A stretch of DNA of 64,000 nt from Listeria monocytogenes (GTDB taxonomy: Bacteria > Bacillota > Bacilli > Lactobacillales > Listeriaceae). The stretch lies in contig NZ_CP168900.1 of assembly GCF_041765605.1 (NCBI RefSeq), positions 1,938,001 to 2,002,000 on the forward strand, read 5' to 3'. The first letter of the stretch is position 1, and each line of letters starts with the position of its first letter. This document shows positions 37,060 through 45,605 of the stretch, in pieces. The position numbers and the translations under genes are program-made. The notes under the pieces are model-generated. The model saw only the letters and a program-made list of their open reading frames with translations. It was not told the origin of the DNA and did not search any database.

Positions 37060-37472
37060 TCCTGTAAATAACGCTCTGTAAGCCATGTTCTGTTCTTTAC
37101 TACGTACAGGGTAATAGTAAAGAGATAACCATCTATCTGCGCGAAAATTAATTCGCACCTCGTCCCTTGTTCTTGATTCCTCGGGAAAAGTGCCCCTACC
37201 ATAAGTTTGAGTTTCTCGCTCGTGGGGTTTACCTCGTTCCACTTCCGAGCATTTCTGCCGGAACTTCGTCACTGTGGCACCTTCAAGGTTATAAGACCAT
37301 ATCCGAAGACTTAGGTCATTCACCTGCCGTCAAACCGGAAAACCGGAATGCCCTGGCTTATTGTTTGACCAGGCACGATCACTACGGGCATCACAGCACC
37401 GTGCGAGCATGGACTTTCCTCTGCTTTCAAAAGAAAACAGCGATTATCCGAACGTTATTCATTTATTCTTAA
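37060..37472 (-). ncRNA. rnpB: RNase P RNA, Bacillus type (class B)
   Basis: The RNA component of RNase P, about 413 nucleotides, which matures the 5' ends of tRNAs. It contains the universal elements GAGGAAAGTCCATGCTCGCA, GACGGCAGG and ACAGTGACGAAGTTC-like stretches, and the GTGGAACGAGGTAAACCCC and AACATGGCTTACAGAGCG ends. The outer helix is formed by ATAACGTTC near the 5' end and GAGCGTTAT near the 3' end. The sequence follows the B. subtilis type B layout. The 5' end is set from the promoter and the 3' end from pairing, so both may be off by a few bases. Confidence 0.97.
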
Positions 37473-37479
37473 CTTACTT

Positions 37480-37508
37480 ATACTAGCACACCTATTCGTT
37501 ATCGTCCA
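37480..37508 (-). promoter_or_regulatory. Promoter of RNase P RNA
   Basis: On the minus strand TGGACG (37503-37508) and TAGTAT (37480-37485) are 17 bases apart, with an extended -10 TG one base upstream. The -35 lies within the 3' end of gpsB. Confidence 0.6.
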
Positions 37509-37833
37509 GCTTATTTCCAAAAACATGTTTTTCTAAATTAGAAAGACGTTTTAGAATATCAAAGTTGGTCGTTCCAGCAGGTTGTGCCGCTGCTTGGAAA
37601 GTTGGTGCTGGTTGCGTTGAAGTTCTAAGTGGTGCATTATCAAGCTCTTGAACAAGTCGAATGTTTTCCGCTTGCAGCGCCTCGATTTCTTGGGTAAATG
37701 TACTATAATCTTTAATAACCATGTCTAAAAACTCATCAACATCTTCTGGACTATAACCACGAAGCCCAGTTTTAAATTCTTTTTCCAAAATTTCTTTACC
37801 TGTTAAGTGATACTCAAATTGTTCCGAAGTCAT
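37492..37833 (-). CDS. gpsB: Cell-division protein GpsB
   Basis: A 113-residue DivIVA-related protein of the divisome. The N-terminal lipid/partner-binding domain (about 1-65) opens with TGKEILEKEFKTGLRGYSPEDVDEFLDMVIKDY and continues as a coiled coil; a linker of Ala, Thr and Pro is followed by the C-terminal trimer helix TTNFDILKRLSNLEKHVFG. GpsB brings class A PBPs to the septum; in Listeria its known partner is the PBP A1 encoded near here. It is followed by the rnpB promoter with no terminator. The start has AGGTGG. Confidence 0.95.
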   Translation of the reverse strand: MTSEQFEYHLTGKEILEKEFKTGLRGYSPEDVDEFLDMVIKDYSTFTQEIEALQAENIRLVQELDNAPLRTSTQPAPTFQAAAQPAGTTNFDILKRLSNLEKHVFGNKLDDNE

Positions 37834-37892
37834 ATAACTCCACCTCTATCTCTATTCTTACGTATTTTTGTTCTAATCATATACTTACCCTT

Positions 37893-37921
37893 ATTTTTTC
37901 AAATCTCACACCATTTGTCAA
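37893..37921 (-). promoter_or_regulatory. Promoter of gpsB
   Basis: On the minus strand a consensus TTGACA (37916-37921) lies 17 bases from a weak -10 AAAAAT (37893-37898), about 60 bases before the gpsB start. Confidence 0.5.
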
Positions 37922-37964
37922 TCTATTCGAGTATTTTTTATGAAAATAACTATTTACTTCTATA

Positions 37965-38510
37965 TTAAAAGGTTTGATTCATATCATCCACAACCTCTTG
38001 TAATGCATAAAAGTCAATGCATTCCAAATAATAATTAGCCTGTTCTTTCGCTTGCAATGCTCGGTCATAAAAAAATTTCGGCGAGCCTTCTTTTTCTAAA
38101 TCATACACAAGTAAAGCCCCATCCGTATTATCAATAATAAAACCATCTCTTGCCGCAAATTGTGCTGGACTTTCATAAGGACGCTTCGTAATAAAAGCAT
38201 GATAGTCTGCTTTTTCAAGTACTTCATTCGCCCATAACTGGTTTGCTTCATTCCAGTTAGCGCTTTGCTTTTCAAACGGCTCAAGGATTGCGAGCTTAAT
38301 CGGATATTCTTCTTTTAATTCTGCCACCACGTCGCCTGCCCAAAGTTCAATTCCTAATTGCCCAGAAATAATCACCCATTCAAGCCCATCCTCCACGAGC
38401 GGAAGCAAATGACGTTTGATTGTTTCTTTAATATAGACTGCCTCATCCGCATCCTTTTTAAAAATTCCAAGTTCAAAATTTTTATATCCCGTCACTGCGA
38501 TGGATTTCAC
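37965..38510 (-). CDS. ypsA: YpsA family protein (DUF1273/UPF0398)
   Basis: A 181-residue SLOG/Rossmann-like protein. The nucleotide-binding features are VTGYKNFELGIF near the start, the glycine-containing VIISGQLGIELWAGDVV (about 45-60) and FITKRPYESPAQFAARDGFIIDNTDGALLVYD near the end. B. subtilis and S. aureus YpsA affect cell division and interact with the division machinery; gene pairing with gpsB supports this. It starts with GTG that overlaps the yppE stop by four bases, a sign of translational coupling. The ligand is unknown. Confidence 0.87.
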   Translation of the reverse strand: MKSIAVTGYKNFELGIFKKDADEAVYIKETIKRHLLPLVEDGLEWVIISGQLGIELWAGDVVAELKEEYPIKLAILEPFEKQSANWNEANQLWANEVLEKADYHAFITKRPYESPAQFAARDGFIIDNTDGALLVYDLEKEGSPKFFYDRALQAKEQANYYLECIDFYALQEVVDDMNQTF

Positions 38511-38872
38511 ATCATTTCCTCTTTTCTTTTTAAGAAATCTCTCACTCTTGTTAGTGTATACTTGGTAGATTGGTAGTGGTCTAGAAAATGTTTGTAAAAA
38601 GACTTTCCATTAAATGCACTTACTGCCGTCATTTGCACATTATCACAAGCTTGTCGTAATTGTAGTTCTCCTAAATAAGGAGGACGCTCTTTGTTTACCC
38701 ACGGAATAGCTAATTCTAAAAACGCATCCGCGCTATTTTTTGCTTCGTCAACAAAAGGTTTCATATCTTTATAAAAATCAAACGGTTTTGCTTCTTCACG
38801 GTTACTTAAATATAGTTCCCAATTTTTTTCGTTTTGAAGAAGCAATTTTTCCGTACGGTTTAAAAGTTCCAT
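38507..38872 (-). CDS. YppE-like protein (DUF1798)
   Basis: A 121-residue soluble, mostly helical protein of the YppE/DUF1798 family, recognised by FYKDMKPFVDEAKNSADAFLELAIPWVNKERPPYLGELQL near the middle. A four-helix fold is known for B. subtilis YppE but the function is not. It overlaps ypsA by four bases and is followed by gpsB; the three genes point the same way. RecU is divergently transcribed 246 bases away. Confidence 0.8.
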   Translation of the reverse strand: MELLNRTEKLLLQNEKNWELYLSNREEAKPFDFYKDMKPFVDEAKNSADAFLELAIPWVNKERPPYLGELQLRQACDNVQMTAVSAFNGKSFYKHFLDHYQSTKYTLTRVRDFLKRKEEMM

Positions 38873-39118
38873 TCTATCACTCTTTTCTTCACATTTTCAG
38901 TTACTACAAGAATAGCATAGGTAGGAAAATCTTGCCTAAAATTAGATTATTAGCTAAAATATGGTAAAATAGACGAAGGTACGTTCTATTTATGAGGTAG
39001 TTTCCTGCCGAAAAGAGCTATTTTGCATTTAATTCATACTATCATTTTCATTTTTATTTGTTATAATAGATGATAGTCTAAAATTCAGAATAGAATTTTT
39101 CTGATAGAGGTGAAAAAA

Positions 39119-39724
39119 ATGGCTATTGGTTACCCTAACGGCAAGAAGTATGCAGCGAGTCAAGAGGAACTTCCTCAACAAAAACGGAAAGCTCCTGTAA
39201 CTTATGGTAAGCGTGGTATGTCTTTGGAAGATGACCTAAATGATACGATTGCGTATTACTTAACTCACGAAATAGCAGTCATCCACAAAAAACCTACCCC
39301 TGTCCAAATTGTCAGTGTGGACTATCCAAAAAGAAGTAGTGCCAAAATTAAGGAAGCCTACTTCAAAACACCATCCACAACAGATTACAATGGTGTCTAT
39401 AAAGGAAAGTACGTTGATTTTGAAGCAAAAGAAACGCAAAATACAACTTCTTTTCCGTTGAGTAATTTTCACGATCACCAAATGACACACATGGCAAACG
39501 TCTTAAAACAAGATGGTATTGTTTTTGTCATTATTGCTTTCCAAAAACTCGGAGAAACGCATTTCATTCCCTTCGAAAAATTTTATCCGTTTTGGGAACG
39601 CATGCAAAGTGGTGGGAGAAAATCAGTCACTATAGCAGAAATACAAGATGTATCAGACCAAATTCCTTATGGTCTAAATCCAAGGCTTGACTTCTTGCAA
39701 TCCATAGACAAATTATACTTCTAG
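39119..39724 (+). CDS. recU: Holliday junction resolvase RecU
   Basis: A 201-residue endonuclease that cuts Holliday junctions during recombination and chromosome segregation. The catalytic core is in [26 protein letters not shown], containing the acidic and Lys residues of the RecU/PD-(D/E)xK fold, and FHDHQMTHM follows. The frame opens at GTG 39110, but ATG at 39119 is the right distance from GAGGTG. A TATAAT with an extended -10 (TGT) lies at 39062-39067. It is followed after 31 bases by the class A PBP gene, the usual recU-ponA pair of Firmicutes. Confidence 0.94.
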   Translation: MAIGYPNGKKYAASQEELPQQKRKAPVTYGKRGMSLEDDLNDTIAYYLTHEIAVIHKKPTPVQIVSVDYPKRSSAKIKEAYFKTPSTTDYNGVYKGKYVDFEAKETQNTTSFPLSNFHDHQMTHMANVLKQDGIVFVIIAFQKLGETHFIPFEKFYPFWERMQSGGRKSVTIAEIQDVSDQIPYGLNPRLDFLQSIDKLYF

Positions 39725-39755
39725 TCAAACCTTTTTTAAAGGAGAGAGATTTTTA

Positions 39756-42236
39756 ATGGCAGATAAACCGCAGACAAGATCTCAGTATCGCAATAAACAA
39801 AGTAGTGGTTCTAAAAAGAAACCTCAAAAACGAGGAAAACGAGTAGTCGCGAATATTTTCAAAACTATTTTCTTTGTGGGACTATTTTTCGCTTTCTTTG
39901 GTATTGCGGCTGGTGCAACCGTTTTTTACGATTACGCAAAAGATGCACCTAAACTGACCGACTCCAAGCTACGAGATCCACTTTCATCTAAATTACTTGA
40001 TAAAGATGGAAAAGTTTTCGCAGAAGTTGGAACCGAACGGCGGGAATATATTGAATACAAAGATATACCGGAAACACTAAAAAATGCAATTCTAACAACA
40101 GAAGATGCGCGTTTTTACGAACACGATGGTATTGACCCAATTCGACTTGGCGGAGCAGTAGTTGCCAATTTGACAGATGGTTTTGGGGCTGAAGGAGCAA
40201 GTACCCTTTCCCAGCAAATTATCAAAATGTCTTACTTAGACTACACAAACAAAACGCTTGCAAGGAAAGCGCAAGAAGCATGGTTAGCACTTCAATTAGA
40301 AGAAAAGTATAGCAAAAATGACATCTTAGAAATTTATGTTAATAAAGTCTATATGTCTGACCGCGTTCACGGCATGCAAACCGCTGCCGAGCATTATTTC
40401 GGTAAAAATGTGAAAGACCTTACGTTAGCCGAAACAGCTCTACTTGCTGGTATGCCACAAAGCCCAAATAACTACAACCCTTACGAGCACCCAGAAGCAG
40501 CCAAAAAACGTCGTGATCAAGTTCTAACAAACATGTACACACACGATAAAATTACTAAAGAAGAAATGACTGCAGCTCAAAAATCACCTATCACAACTGG
40601 ACTTCGCTCGAAAAAAGATCGTGAAGATAAAATTTACAAATACGATTCTTATGTAACACAAGTTTTAAGTGAAATTCCAAAAGAATATGATGTTTATCGT
40701 GATGGTTTGACTATCCATACCGCACTTGACCGTGATGCCCAAGAGTACACGGAGAAAATGCTTAATACGAACGAAATTGTTAACTTCACAGATGACGAAA
40801 TGCAAGCCGGCATTGTCCTGCAAGATACAAAAACAGGACGTGTTCAAGCAATCGGTGGTGGACGTAATCAGAAAGTAACACGGGGTTATAACTATGCAAC
40901 CCAAGTAAAACGTTCTGTTGGGTCAACTATGAAGCCAATTGCCGATTATGGCCCTGCTTTTGAATATTTAGATTGGTCAACTGCCCATATTTTAGAAGAT
41001 GAGCCTTATACGTATACTGGCGGAACTCCTATTAATAACTGGGATTTCGGTTACAAAGGTCCAATTTCAGTGAGACAGGCACTTTATCAATCGCGTAATA
41101 TTCCAGCCCTAAAAACACTTCAAGCTGTTGGTCTAGATAAATCCGAGCAATTTGTTAATAAACTTGGTATCACTTATGATAAAGGTCAAAACGTAGAATC
41201 CAATGCTATCGGAGCAAATAGTTCCAACCCTATGCAAATGGCTGGTGCCTATGCCGCATTCGGTAACAAAGGAATTTACAATAAACCGCACACTGTTACC
41301 AAAATTGTTTTATCGGATGGACAAACAGAAATTGACACAGAACCACAAAGTACGGTGGCAATGAAAGAATCCACTGCTTATATGGTTTCCGATGTCCTAA
41401 AAGATGTTCTATCTATCGGTACAGGTACATCAGCAGCCGTACCAGGCGTTCCTGCTGCTGGTAAAACAGGTACAACGAACATTCCACCTGAATTCACTTC
41501 GAAGTACTACTACCCTAGTGGTGCCGCTCGTGACTCATGGTTCGCTGGATATACAACCAATTATTCGATTGCTGTATGGACCGGCTATGATGACAAGAAA
41601 AAATATGTTTCTGCAAGTGAACAAAAAATTGCGCAACGGATGTTCAGCAAGTTAATGGCTCATGCTTCTGCTGGTAAAACTACTGCAGATTTCAAAATGC
41701 CTAGCAATGTCGTGTCCGTTCCAATTCTAAAAGGTAGTAACCCAATCGCACGCGCTGCTGCAGGCACTGCAAGCGATAAAGTAAGCTACGAATTATTCTT
41801 ATCCGGAACCGCTCCAACCAAAACTGCTTCTACTCCAGAAGACGAGAAGAAAAAGGCAGAAGAGGAAGCGAAGAAAAAAGCGGAAGAAGAGAAGAAGAAA
41901 ACAGAGGAAGAGAAGAAAAAAGAAGAAGAAGCTAAGAAGAAAGCAGAAGAGGAAGCGAAGAAAAAGGCTGAAGAAGAAGCCAAAAATCTTACTGCCCCTG
42001 CCGGCTTAAGAGCAAGTTATAATACAGGCTCTAAGCAAATCAATGTTTCTTGGTCTGCAGTAGACGGTGCCACCTATGAAGTTACAGTCAATGGTTCCAC
42101 TACTACAGTATCTTCTACCTCTGTTTCAGTAAGTGGCGGTAATCCTGGAGACACTGTTTCCATTAATGTCGTCGCCGTTAAAGATGGTAAGCGAAGCCCA
42201 GCTTCCTCTACCACCGTTAAAATTCCAGATAGTTAA
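39756..42236 (+). CDS. pbpA: Class A penicillin-binding protein (PBP A1 type)
   Basis: An 826-residue bifunctional peptidoglycan synthase. In order: Arg/Lys-rich cytoplasmic tail (1-33, with TRSQYRNK at 7-14), one membrane helix (about 34-58), glycosyltransferase GT51 (about 80-260, catalytic Glu116 in TTEDARF), transpeptidase (about 340-670, Ser390 in GSTMK, Lys570 in KTGTT), a Lys/Glu repeat linker (about 695-743) and a C-terminal fibronectin-like domain. The basic tail resembles the motif by which GpsB binds PBPs. AGGAG precedes the ATG. Confidence 0.95.
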   Translation: MADKPQTRSQYRNKQSSGSKKKPQKRGKRVVANIFKTIFFVGLFFAFFGIAAGATVFYDYAKDAPKLTDSKLRDPLSSKLLDKDGKVFAEVGTERREYIEYKDIPETLKNAILTTEDARFYEHDGIDPIRLGGAVVANLTDGFGAEGASTLSQQIIKMSYLDYTNKTLARKAQEAWLALQLEEKYSKNDILEIYVNKVYMSDRVHGMQTAAEHYFGKNVKDLTLAETALLAGMPQSPNNYNPYEHPEAAKKRRDQVLTNMYTHDKITKEEMTAAQKSPITTGLRSKKDREDKIYKYDSYVTQVLSEIPKEYDVYRDGLTIHTALDRDAQEYTEKMLNTNEIVNFTDDEMQAGIVLQDTKTGRVQAIGGGRNQKVTRGYNYATQVKRSVGSTMKPIADYGPAFEYLDWSTAHILEDEPYTYTGGTPINNWDFGYKGPISVRQALYQSRNIPALKTLQAVGLDKSEQFVNKLGITYDKGQNVESNAIGANSSNPMQMAGAYAAFGNKGIYNKPHTVTKIVLSDGQTEIDTEPQSTVAMKESTAYMVSDVLKDVLSIGTGTSAAVPGVPAAGKTGTTNIPPEFTSKYYYPSGAARDSWFAGYTTNYSIAVWTGYDDKKKYVSASEQKIAQRMFSKLMAHASAGKTTADFKMPSNVVSVPILKGSNPIARAAAGTASDKVSYELFLSGTAPTKTASTPEDEKKKAEEEAKKKAEEEKKKTEEEKKKEEEAKKKAEEEAKKKAEEEAKNLTAPAGLRASYNTGSKQINVSWSAVDGATYEVTVNGSTTTVSSTSVSVSGGNPGDTVSINVVAVKDGKRSPASSTTVKIPDS
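41839..41985 (+). repeat. Lys/Glu-rich tandem repeat in pbpA
   Basis: Imperfect repeats of about 12-30 bases, mainly GAAGAAGCGAAGAAAAAA-like units, encode alternating Lys and Glu/Ala runs between the transpeptidase and the C-terminal domain. Such repeats can change length by slippage. Confidence 0.85.
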
Positions 42237-42238
42237 TA

Positions 42239-42279
42239 AAAGAAGAGCGGAAGATGAATAAACATCTTCCGCTCTTCTT
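42239..42279. terminator. Bidirectional terminator between pbpA and ypoC
   Basis: A perfect 17-bp stem AAGAAGAGCGGAAGATG / CATCTTCCGCTCTTCTT between converging genes, starting just after the pbpA stop. Confidence 0.93.
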
Positions 42280-42281
42280 TA

Positions 42282-42770
42282 TTATCTTTTCGCAATTAAT
42301 TTACGTTGTTCTAACATTAATTCATTTAATTGCCGAAAACCTAAATACGTATTTCCTCGCTTTAACACATATTCTAACCGCTCGTCTAAATTGAGTGGTT
42401 TTGTTTCCAACGTTTTAATTTGGTCCATCAAATTATCTAACTGTACTGGCCGGTGATTACTCCAAAATAAAATAGATAAAAAAATACCGAGTGCATCTCT
42501 AACCGTTACAGGAGAAGGTTTTTTGTGCACTTTCAAATCAGCTTCCATACTTTCCGCCAAATTGGTCATGTGTTTCGCTAATTTACGACATGCGCGCTCT
42601 GTTTCATTTTTCCACGGAATAACTCCGCCACCTTTAGTAAAAAACTGTTGTTCTTGCCAAAAAGGTAGGCCACTTACATAAATTGATTCTGGATCATATT
42701 CTTCTAAAATAACGTCCGGTGCTGGGAAATCAGGATGTGTTAGTTCTACTGCATATTTAAATTCAGCCAT
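42282..42770 (-). CDS. YpoC-like protein
   Basis: A 162-residue cytoplasmic protein of unknown function. It matches the B. subtilis YpoC family in length and in position, between nth and the class A PBP gene. A distinctive conserved piece is IPWKNETERACRKLAKHMTNLAE near the middle. There are no membrane helices and no known catalytic motif. Its start overlaps the end of nth by eight bases, so expression is probably coupled to DNA repair gene nth and dnaD. Confidence 0.72.
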   Translation of the reverse strand: MAEFKYAVELTHPDFPAPDVILEEYDPESIYVSGLPFWQEQQFFTKGGGVIPWKNETERACRKLAKHMTNLAESMEADLKVHKKPSPVTVRDALGIFLSILFWSNHRPVQLDNLMDQIKTLETKPLNLDERLEYVLKRGNTYLGFRQLNELMLEQRKLIAKR

Positions 42771-43422
42771 CGAATCCCCTCACTTTCGCTTGTTTTTTTC
42801 CTTCTCTACATAAATAAAGTAAAGGACAGGTCGGGCATTCTGGATTTCTTGCCTTACAATGATATCTTCCAAAGAAAATCATATAGTGATGAGCATCTGA
42901 CCAAAGCTCTTTTGGTAATTTTCTTTTCAACGTTTCTTCTACTTCCACAACAGAATCTTTCCATCTACAAATCCCTAAACGTTTACTAATTCGCTCTACA
43001 TGCGTGTCTACTGCAATTGCAGGAATGTCAAAACCAACGGATAAAACTACATTGGCCGTCTTTCTCCCTACACCAGGTAAGCTCTCCAGTTCCGCATGCG
43101 TCCGCGGAACCTCCCCATTAAATTCTGTTAAAATTTTCTCGGATAGGCCTTGGATATTTTTAGCTTTATTACGATATAAACCAATGGAGCGAATGTCATC
43201 CATCAATTCTTCTAGTGGAACAGCTAAATAATCTTCTGGAGAGTGATATTTTTCAAAAAGAGAGGCAGTCACGCGGTTTACTAAAACATCTGTGCACTGT
43301 GCTGATAATACAACAGCTACCAGTAATTCAAACGTATTTTTATGAACTAGTTCGCAGTGTGCTGCCGGAAACATTTTGGCCATTTCTTCTATGCATAATA
43401 CGGTTTGTTTATTTGATAACAA
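42763..43422 (-). CDS. nth: Endonuclease III
   Basis: A 219-residue DNA glycosylase/AP lyase that removes oxidised pyrimidines. The helix-hairpin-helix LPGVGRKTANVVL carries the catalytic Lys, VDTHVERI the catalytic Asp, and the C-terminal CKARNPECPTCPLLYLC has the four-Cys pattern (6-2-5 spacing) of the iron-sulphur cluster. The open frame extends to 43452, but TTG at 43422 gives the Met-Leu-Ser-Asn-Lys-Gln start similar to B. subtilis Nth, the same 219-residue length, and no overlap with dnaD. Confidence 0.93.
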   Translation of the reverse strand: MLSNKQTVLCIEEMAKMFPAAHCELVHKNTFELLVAVVLSAQCTDVLVNRVTASLFEKYHSPEDYLAVPLEELMDDIRSIGLYRNKAKNIQGLSEKILTEFNGEVPRTHAELESLPGVGRKTANVVLSVGFDIPAIAVDTHVERISKRLGICRWKDSVVEVEETLKRKLPKELWSDAHHYMIFFGRYHCKARNPECPTCPLLYLCREGKKQAKVRGFDG

Positions 43423-43432
43423 TTTGCGTACG

Positions 43433-44152
43433 TCACCCTTTTCTTTTTTCAAGCCAGTCGTATAAAGGAATCGAGCCTGCGCTTTTTTTCACTTCTGTTT
43501 GGTTAATTGGTTGACTTGTGCGACCATTTTGATGAAATTCTTCCGCTACACGTTTAGCATCTTCTATTGTCTTGACGCCTTGTTTTGACCAATTAAGCAG
43601 AATTCTATCAATATAACGGAAATTCAATTTTTGCGAAATAACCGCTTCTTTTAGAGCTTCTTTGATTAAATCTGGACTCGTTCTGTCTTGTTCTACCCAC
43701 GCGGATAGCATTTCTGCTTCCATTGGAGAAAGAGGTCTACCAAACTCGGCTTCGAATAAACTGTATAAATTGGTTTGTTTCGTTAGCTCTTTTTCCTGTT
43801 TACTATCTGCTTCTTTATTTTCATATAAAGCGACTAATTTGCCCCATAGTGGCGCTAAATTATATTGTTCGGAAATCATTCGTGAATTATCTTGGCTTTG
43901 TTCGATAGCAATCACGCCTTTTTTCAAGAGCGAATCCATCGTTTTAATGGTTTCTTCGAGCGGAAGTGTGGTTCTATTCGTTAACATTTCCATCGACGGA
44001 AAAAATTCTGCCTCTGCTGCGAAGGATTGAATTTGAAGTAAAAGTACCAGTTCTATTTCGTTTAAGCCAATGATTGCATAGTTTTTAACTAGCACTTGCG
44101 GTAATGTCACTTGCCCTTCCGCCATCCATTTTTCAAGAATTTTTGGATTCAT
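43433..44152 (-). CDS. dnaD: Primosomal protein DnaD
   Basis: A 239-residue DNA-remodelling protein that works with DnaB and DnaI at primosome assembly during replication initiation and restart. The N-terminal winged helix (about 1-100, MNPKILEKWMAEGQ) mediates oligomer formation, and the C-terminal DDBH2 domain contains LKEAVISQKLNFRYIDRILLNWSKQGVKT with the YxxxIxxxW motif that binds ssDNA. The frame reaches GTG 44161, but ATG at 44152 is six bases from GAGGTG. It is upstream of nth with a 10-base gap. Confidence 0.94.
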   Translation of the reverse strand: MNPKILEKWMAEGQVTLPQVLVKNYAIIGLNEIELVLLLQIQSFAAEAEFFPSMEMLTNRTTLPLEETIKTMDSLLKKGVIAIEQSQDNSRMISEQYNLAPLWGKLVALYENKEADSKQEKELTKQTNLYSLFEAEFGRPLSPMEAEMLSAWVEQDRTSPDLIKEALKEAVISQKLNFRYIDRILLNWSKQGVKTIEDAKRVAEEFHQNGRTSQPINQTEVKKSAGSIPLYDWLEKRKG

Positions 44153-44172
44153 ATTAAACACCTCACTACAAA

Positions 44173-44181
44173 ATTATAACA
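44173..44181 (-). promoter_or_regulatory. Extended -10 promoter of dnaD
   Basis: On the minus strand ATGTTATAAT gives a consensus -10 (44173-44178) preceded by TG; the -35 is weak. It lies about 20 bases before the dnaD start and downstream of the asnS terminator. Confidence 0.6.
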
Positions 44182-44260
44182 TGGTTTTCGAGGGAAAAAT
44201 ATAAAAGTACTGCTAAAATCATGAAATCTAGTGGAAAAGCTCATTTTCGCCTTCCAACTA

Positions 44261-44289
44261 AAAAAAGAGAAGCCAATTTAATTGGCTTC
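44261..44289 (-). terminator. Intrinsic terminator after asnS
   Basis: A perfect 10-bp stem GAAGCCAATT / AATTGGCTTC with T6 on the minus strand, about ten bases after the asnS stop codon. Confidence 0.92.
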
Positions 44290-44299
44290 CCTTTTCAAC

Positions 44300-45592
44300 T
44301 TATGGATATAGACGGTTTAGTAAACGTGGGAATGGAATAGTTTCACGCACATGTTCTGTGCCTGAAATCCAAGCAACTGTACGTTCTAAGCCAAGTCCAA
44401 AACCAGAATGTGGTACAGAACCATAACGAGCTAAATCAAGATACCAGCTATAAGCCTCTTGATCCAAATCGAAGTCTTCCATTCTAGCTTGAAGCGTTTC
44501 TAAATCATGAATACGTTCTGATCCGCCGATAATTTCTCCGTAACCTTCTGGAGCAATCATATCCGCACATAAAACTACTTGATCGTTTTCTGGATCTTCC
44601 GGCATATAAAACGGTTTAATTGCTTTAGGATAATGTGTAATGAAAACTGGTTTTTCGAAGCTATCCGCAATCGCTGTTTCATGCGGTGCCCCGAAGTCAT
44701 CTCCCCAAACAATATCATCAAAGCCTAATTCGTGTAAACGTTCGATTGCTTCTGTATAAGTAATACGTGGGAACGGTGCAACCATTTTTTCTAAATGACT
44801 TACATCACGACCAAGACGATCTAGTTCTAAGCGACAGTTATCAAGTACTGCTTTTACTAGGAAAGCCACATAGTTTTCTTGTACTTGTAAGCTATCTTCT
44901 AATTTGTAAAACGCCATTTCTGGTTCAATCATCCAGAATTCAATTAAGTGACGGCGTGTTTTTGATTTTTCAGCACGGAAAGTTGGACCAAATGAGAATA
45001 CTTTACCAAAAGCCATTGCTGCAGCTTCCATGTATAATTGTCCACTTTGAGAAAGGAAAGCATCTTCTTCAAAATATTTCGTATGGAAAAGTTCGGTTGT
45101 TCCTTCTGGTGCACTTCCAGTCAAGATTGGTGGATCGATTTTTAGGAATCCTTCTTTATTGAAAAACTCATAGCTAGCGCGGATAATTTCGTTACGGATT
45201 TTCATAATCGCGTGTTGACGATTAGAACGTAGCCATAAATGACGGTGGTCCATTAAAAATTCCGTACCGTGCTCTTTTGGTGTAATCGGATAATCATGTG
45301 ATTCGCTAATTACTTCTACACCCGATACAGCCATTTCATAACCAAATGGTGAACGAGTATCTTCGTTAATTGTGCCTGTTACAAACAAGCTTGTTTCTTG
45401 AGTTAAAGCTTTAGCGGTAGCAAAAATATCATCGCCAACTTCTGCTTTTACGACGACGCCTTGCATAAATCCTGTTCCATCACGTAATTGTAAGAAAGCA
45501 ATTTTACCACTTGAACGCTTATTCGCAAGCCATGCTCCAATTGTTACTTCTTTTCCGACAAATTCGGATGCTTGATTGATTGTAATTTTCAC
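44300..45592 (-). CDS. asnS: Asparaginyl-tRNA synthetase
   Basis: A 430-residue class IIb synthetase that charges tRNA-Asn. An N-terminal OB fold for the anticodon (about 1-100, [26 protein letters not shown]) is followed by the class II core with motif 2 ([22 protein letters not shown]) and motif 3 ([10 protein letters not shown]). These features fit AsnRS rather than AspRS. It is immediately after aspB (14 bases), joining aspartate aminotransferase and Asn-tRNA formation as in Bacillus. No T-box leader was found upstream. Confidence 0.95.
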   Translation of the reverse strand: MKITINQASEFVGKEVTIGAWLANKRSSGKIAFLQLRDGTGFMQGVVVKAEVGDDIFATAKALTQETSLFVTGTINEDTRSPFGYEMAVSGVEVISESHDYPITPKEHGTEFLMDHRHLWLRSNRQHAIMKIRNEIIRASYEFFNKEGFLKIDPPILTGSAPEGTTELFHTKYFEEDAFLSQSGQLYMEAAAMAFGKVFSFGPTFRAEKSKTRRHLIEFWMIEPEMAFYKLEDSLQVQENYVAFLVKAVLDNCRLELDRLGRDVSHLEKMVAPFPRITYTEAIERLHELGFDDIVWGDDFGAPHETAIADSFEKPVFITHYPKAIKPFYMPEDPENDQVVLCADMIAPEGYGEIIGGSERIHDLETLQARMEDFDLDQEAYSWYLDLARYGSVPHSGFGLGLERTVAWISGTEHVRETIPFPRLLNRLYP

Positions 45593-45605
45593 TTGTCTAC
45601 ACTCC

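Noticed and set aside
39097-39112. CodY-like box before recU
   Set aside because: AATTTTTCTGA matches only half of the CodY consensus.
41786-41983. Ser/Phe/Ala-rich antisense open frame opposite pbpA
   Set aside because: It is the mirror of the Lys/Glu repeat and has no start signals.
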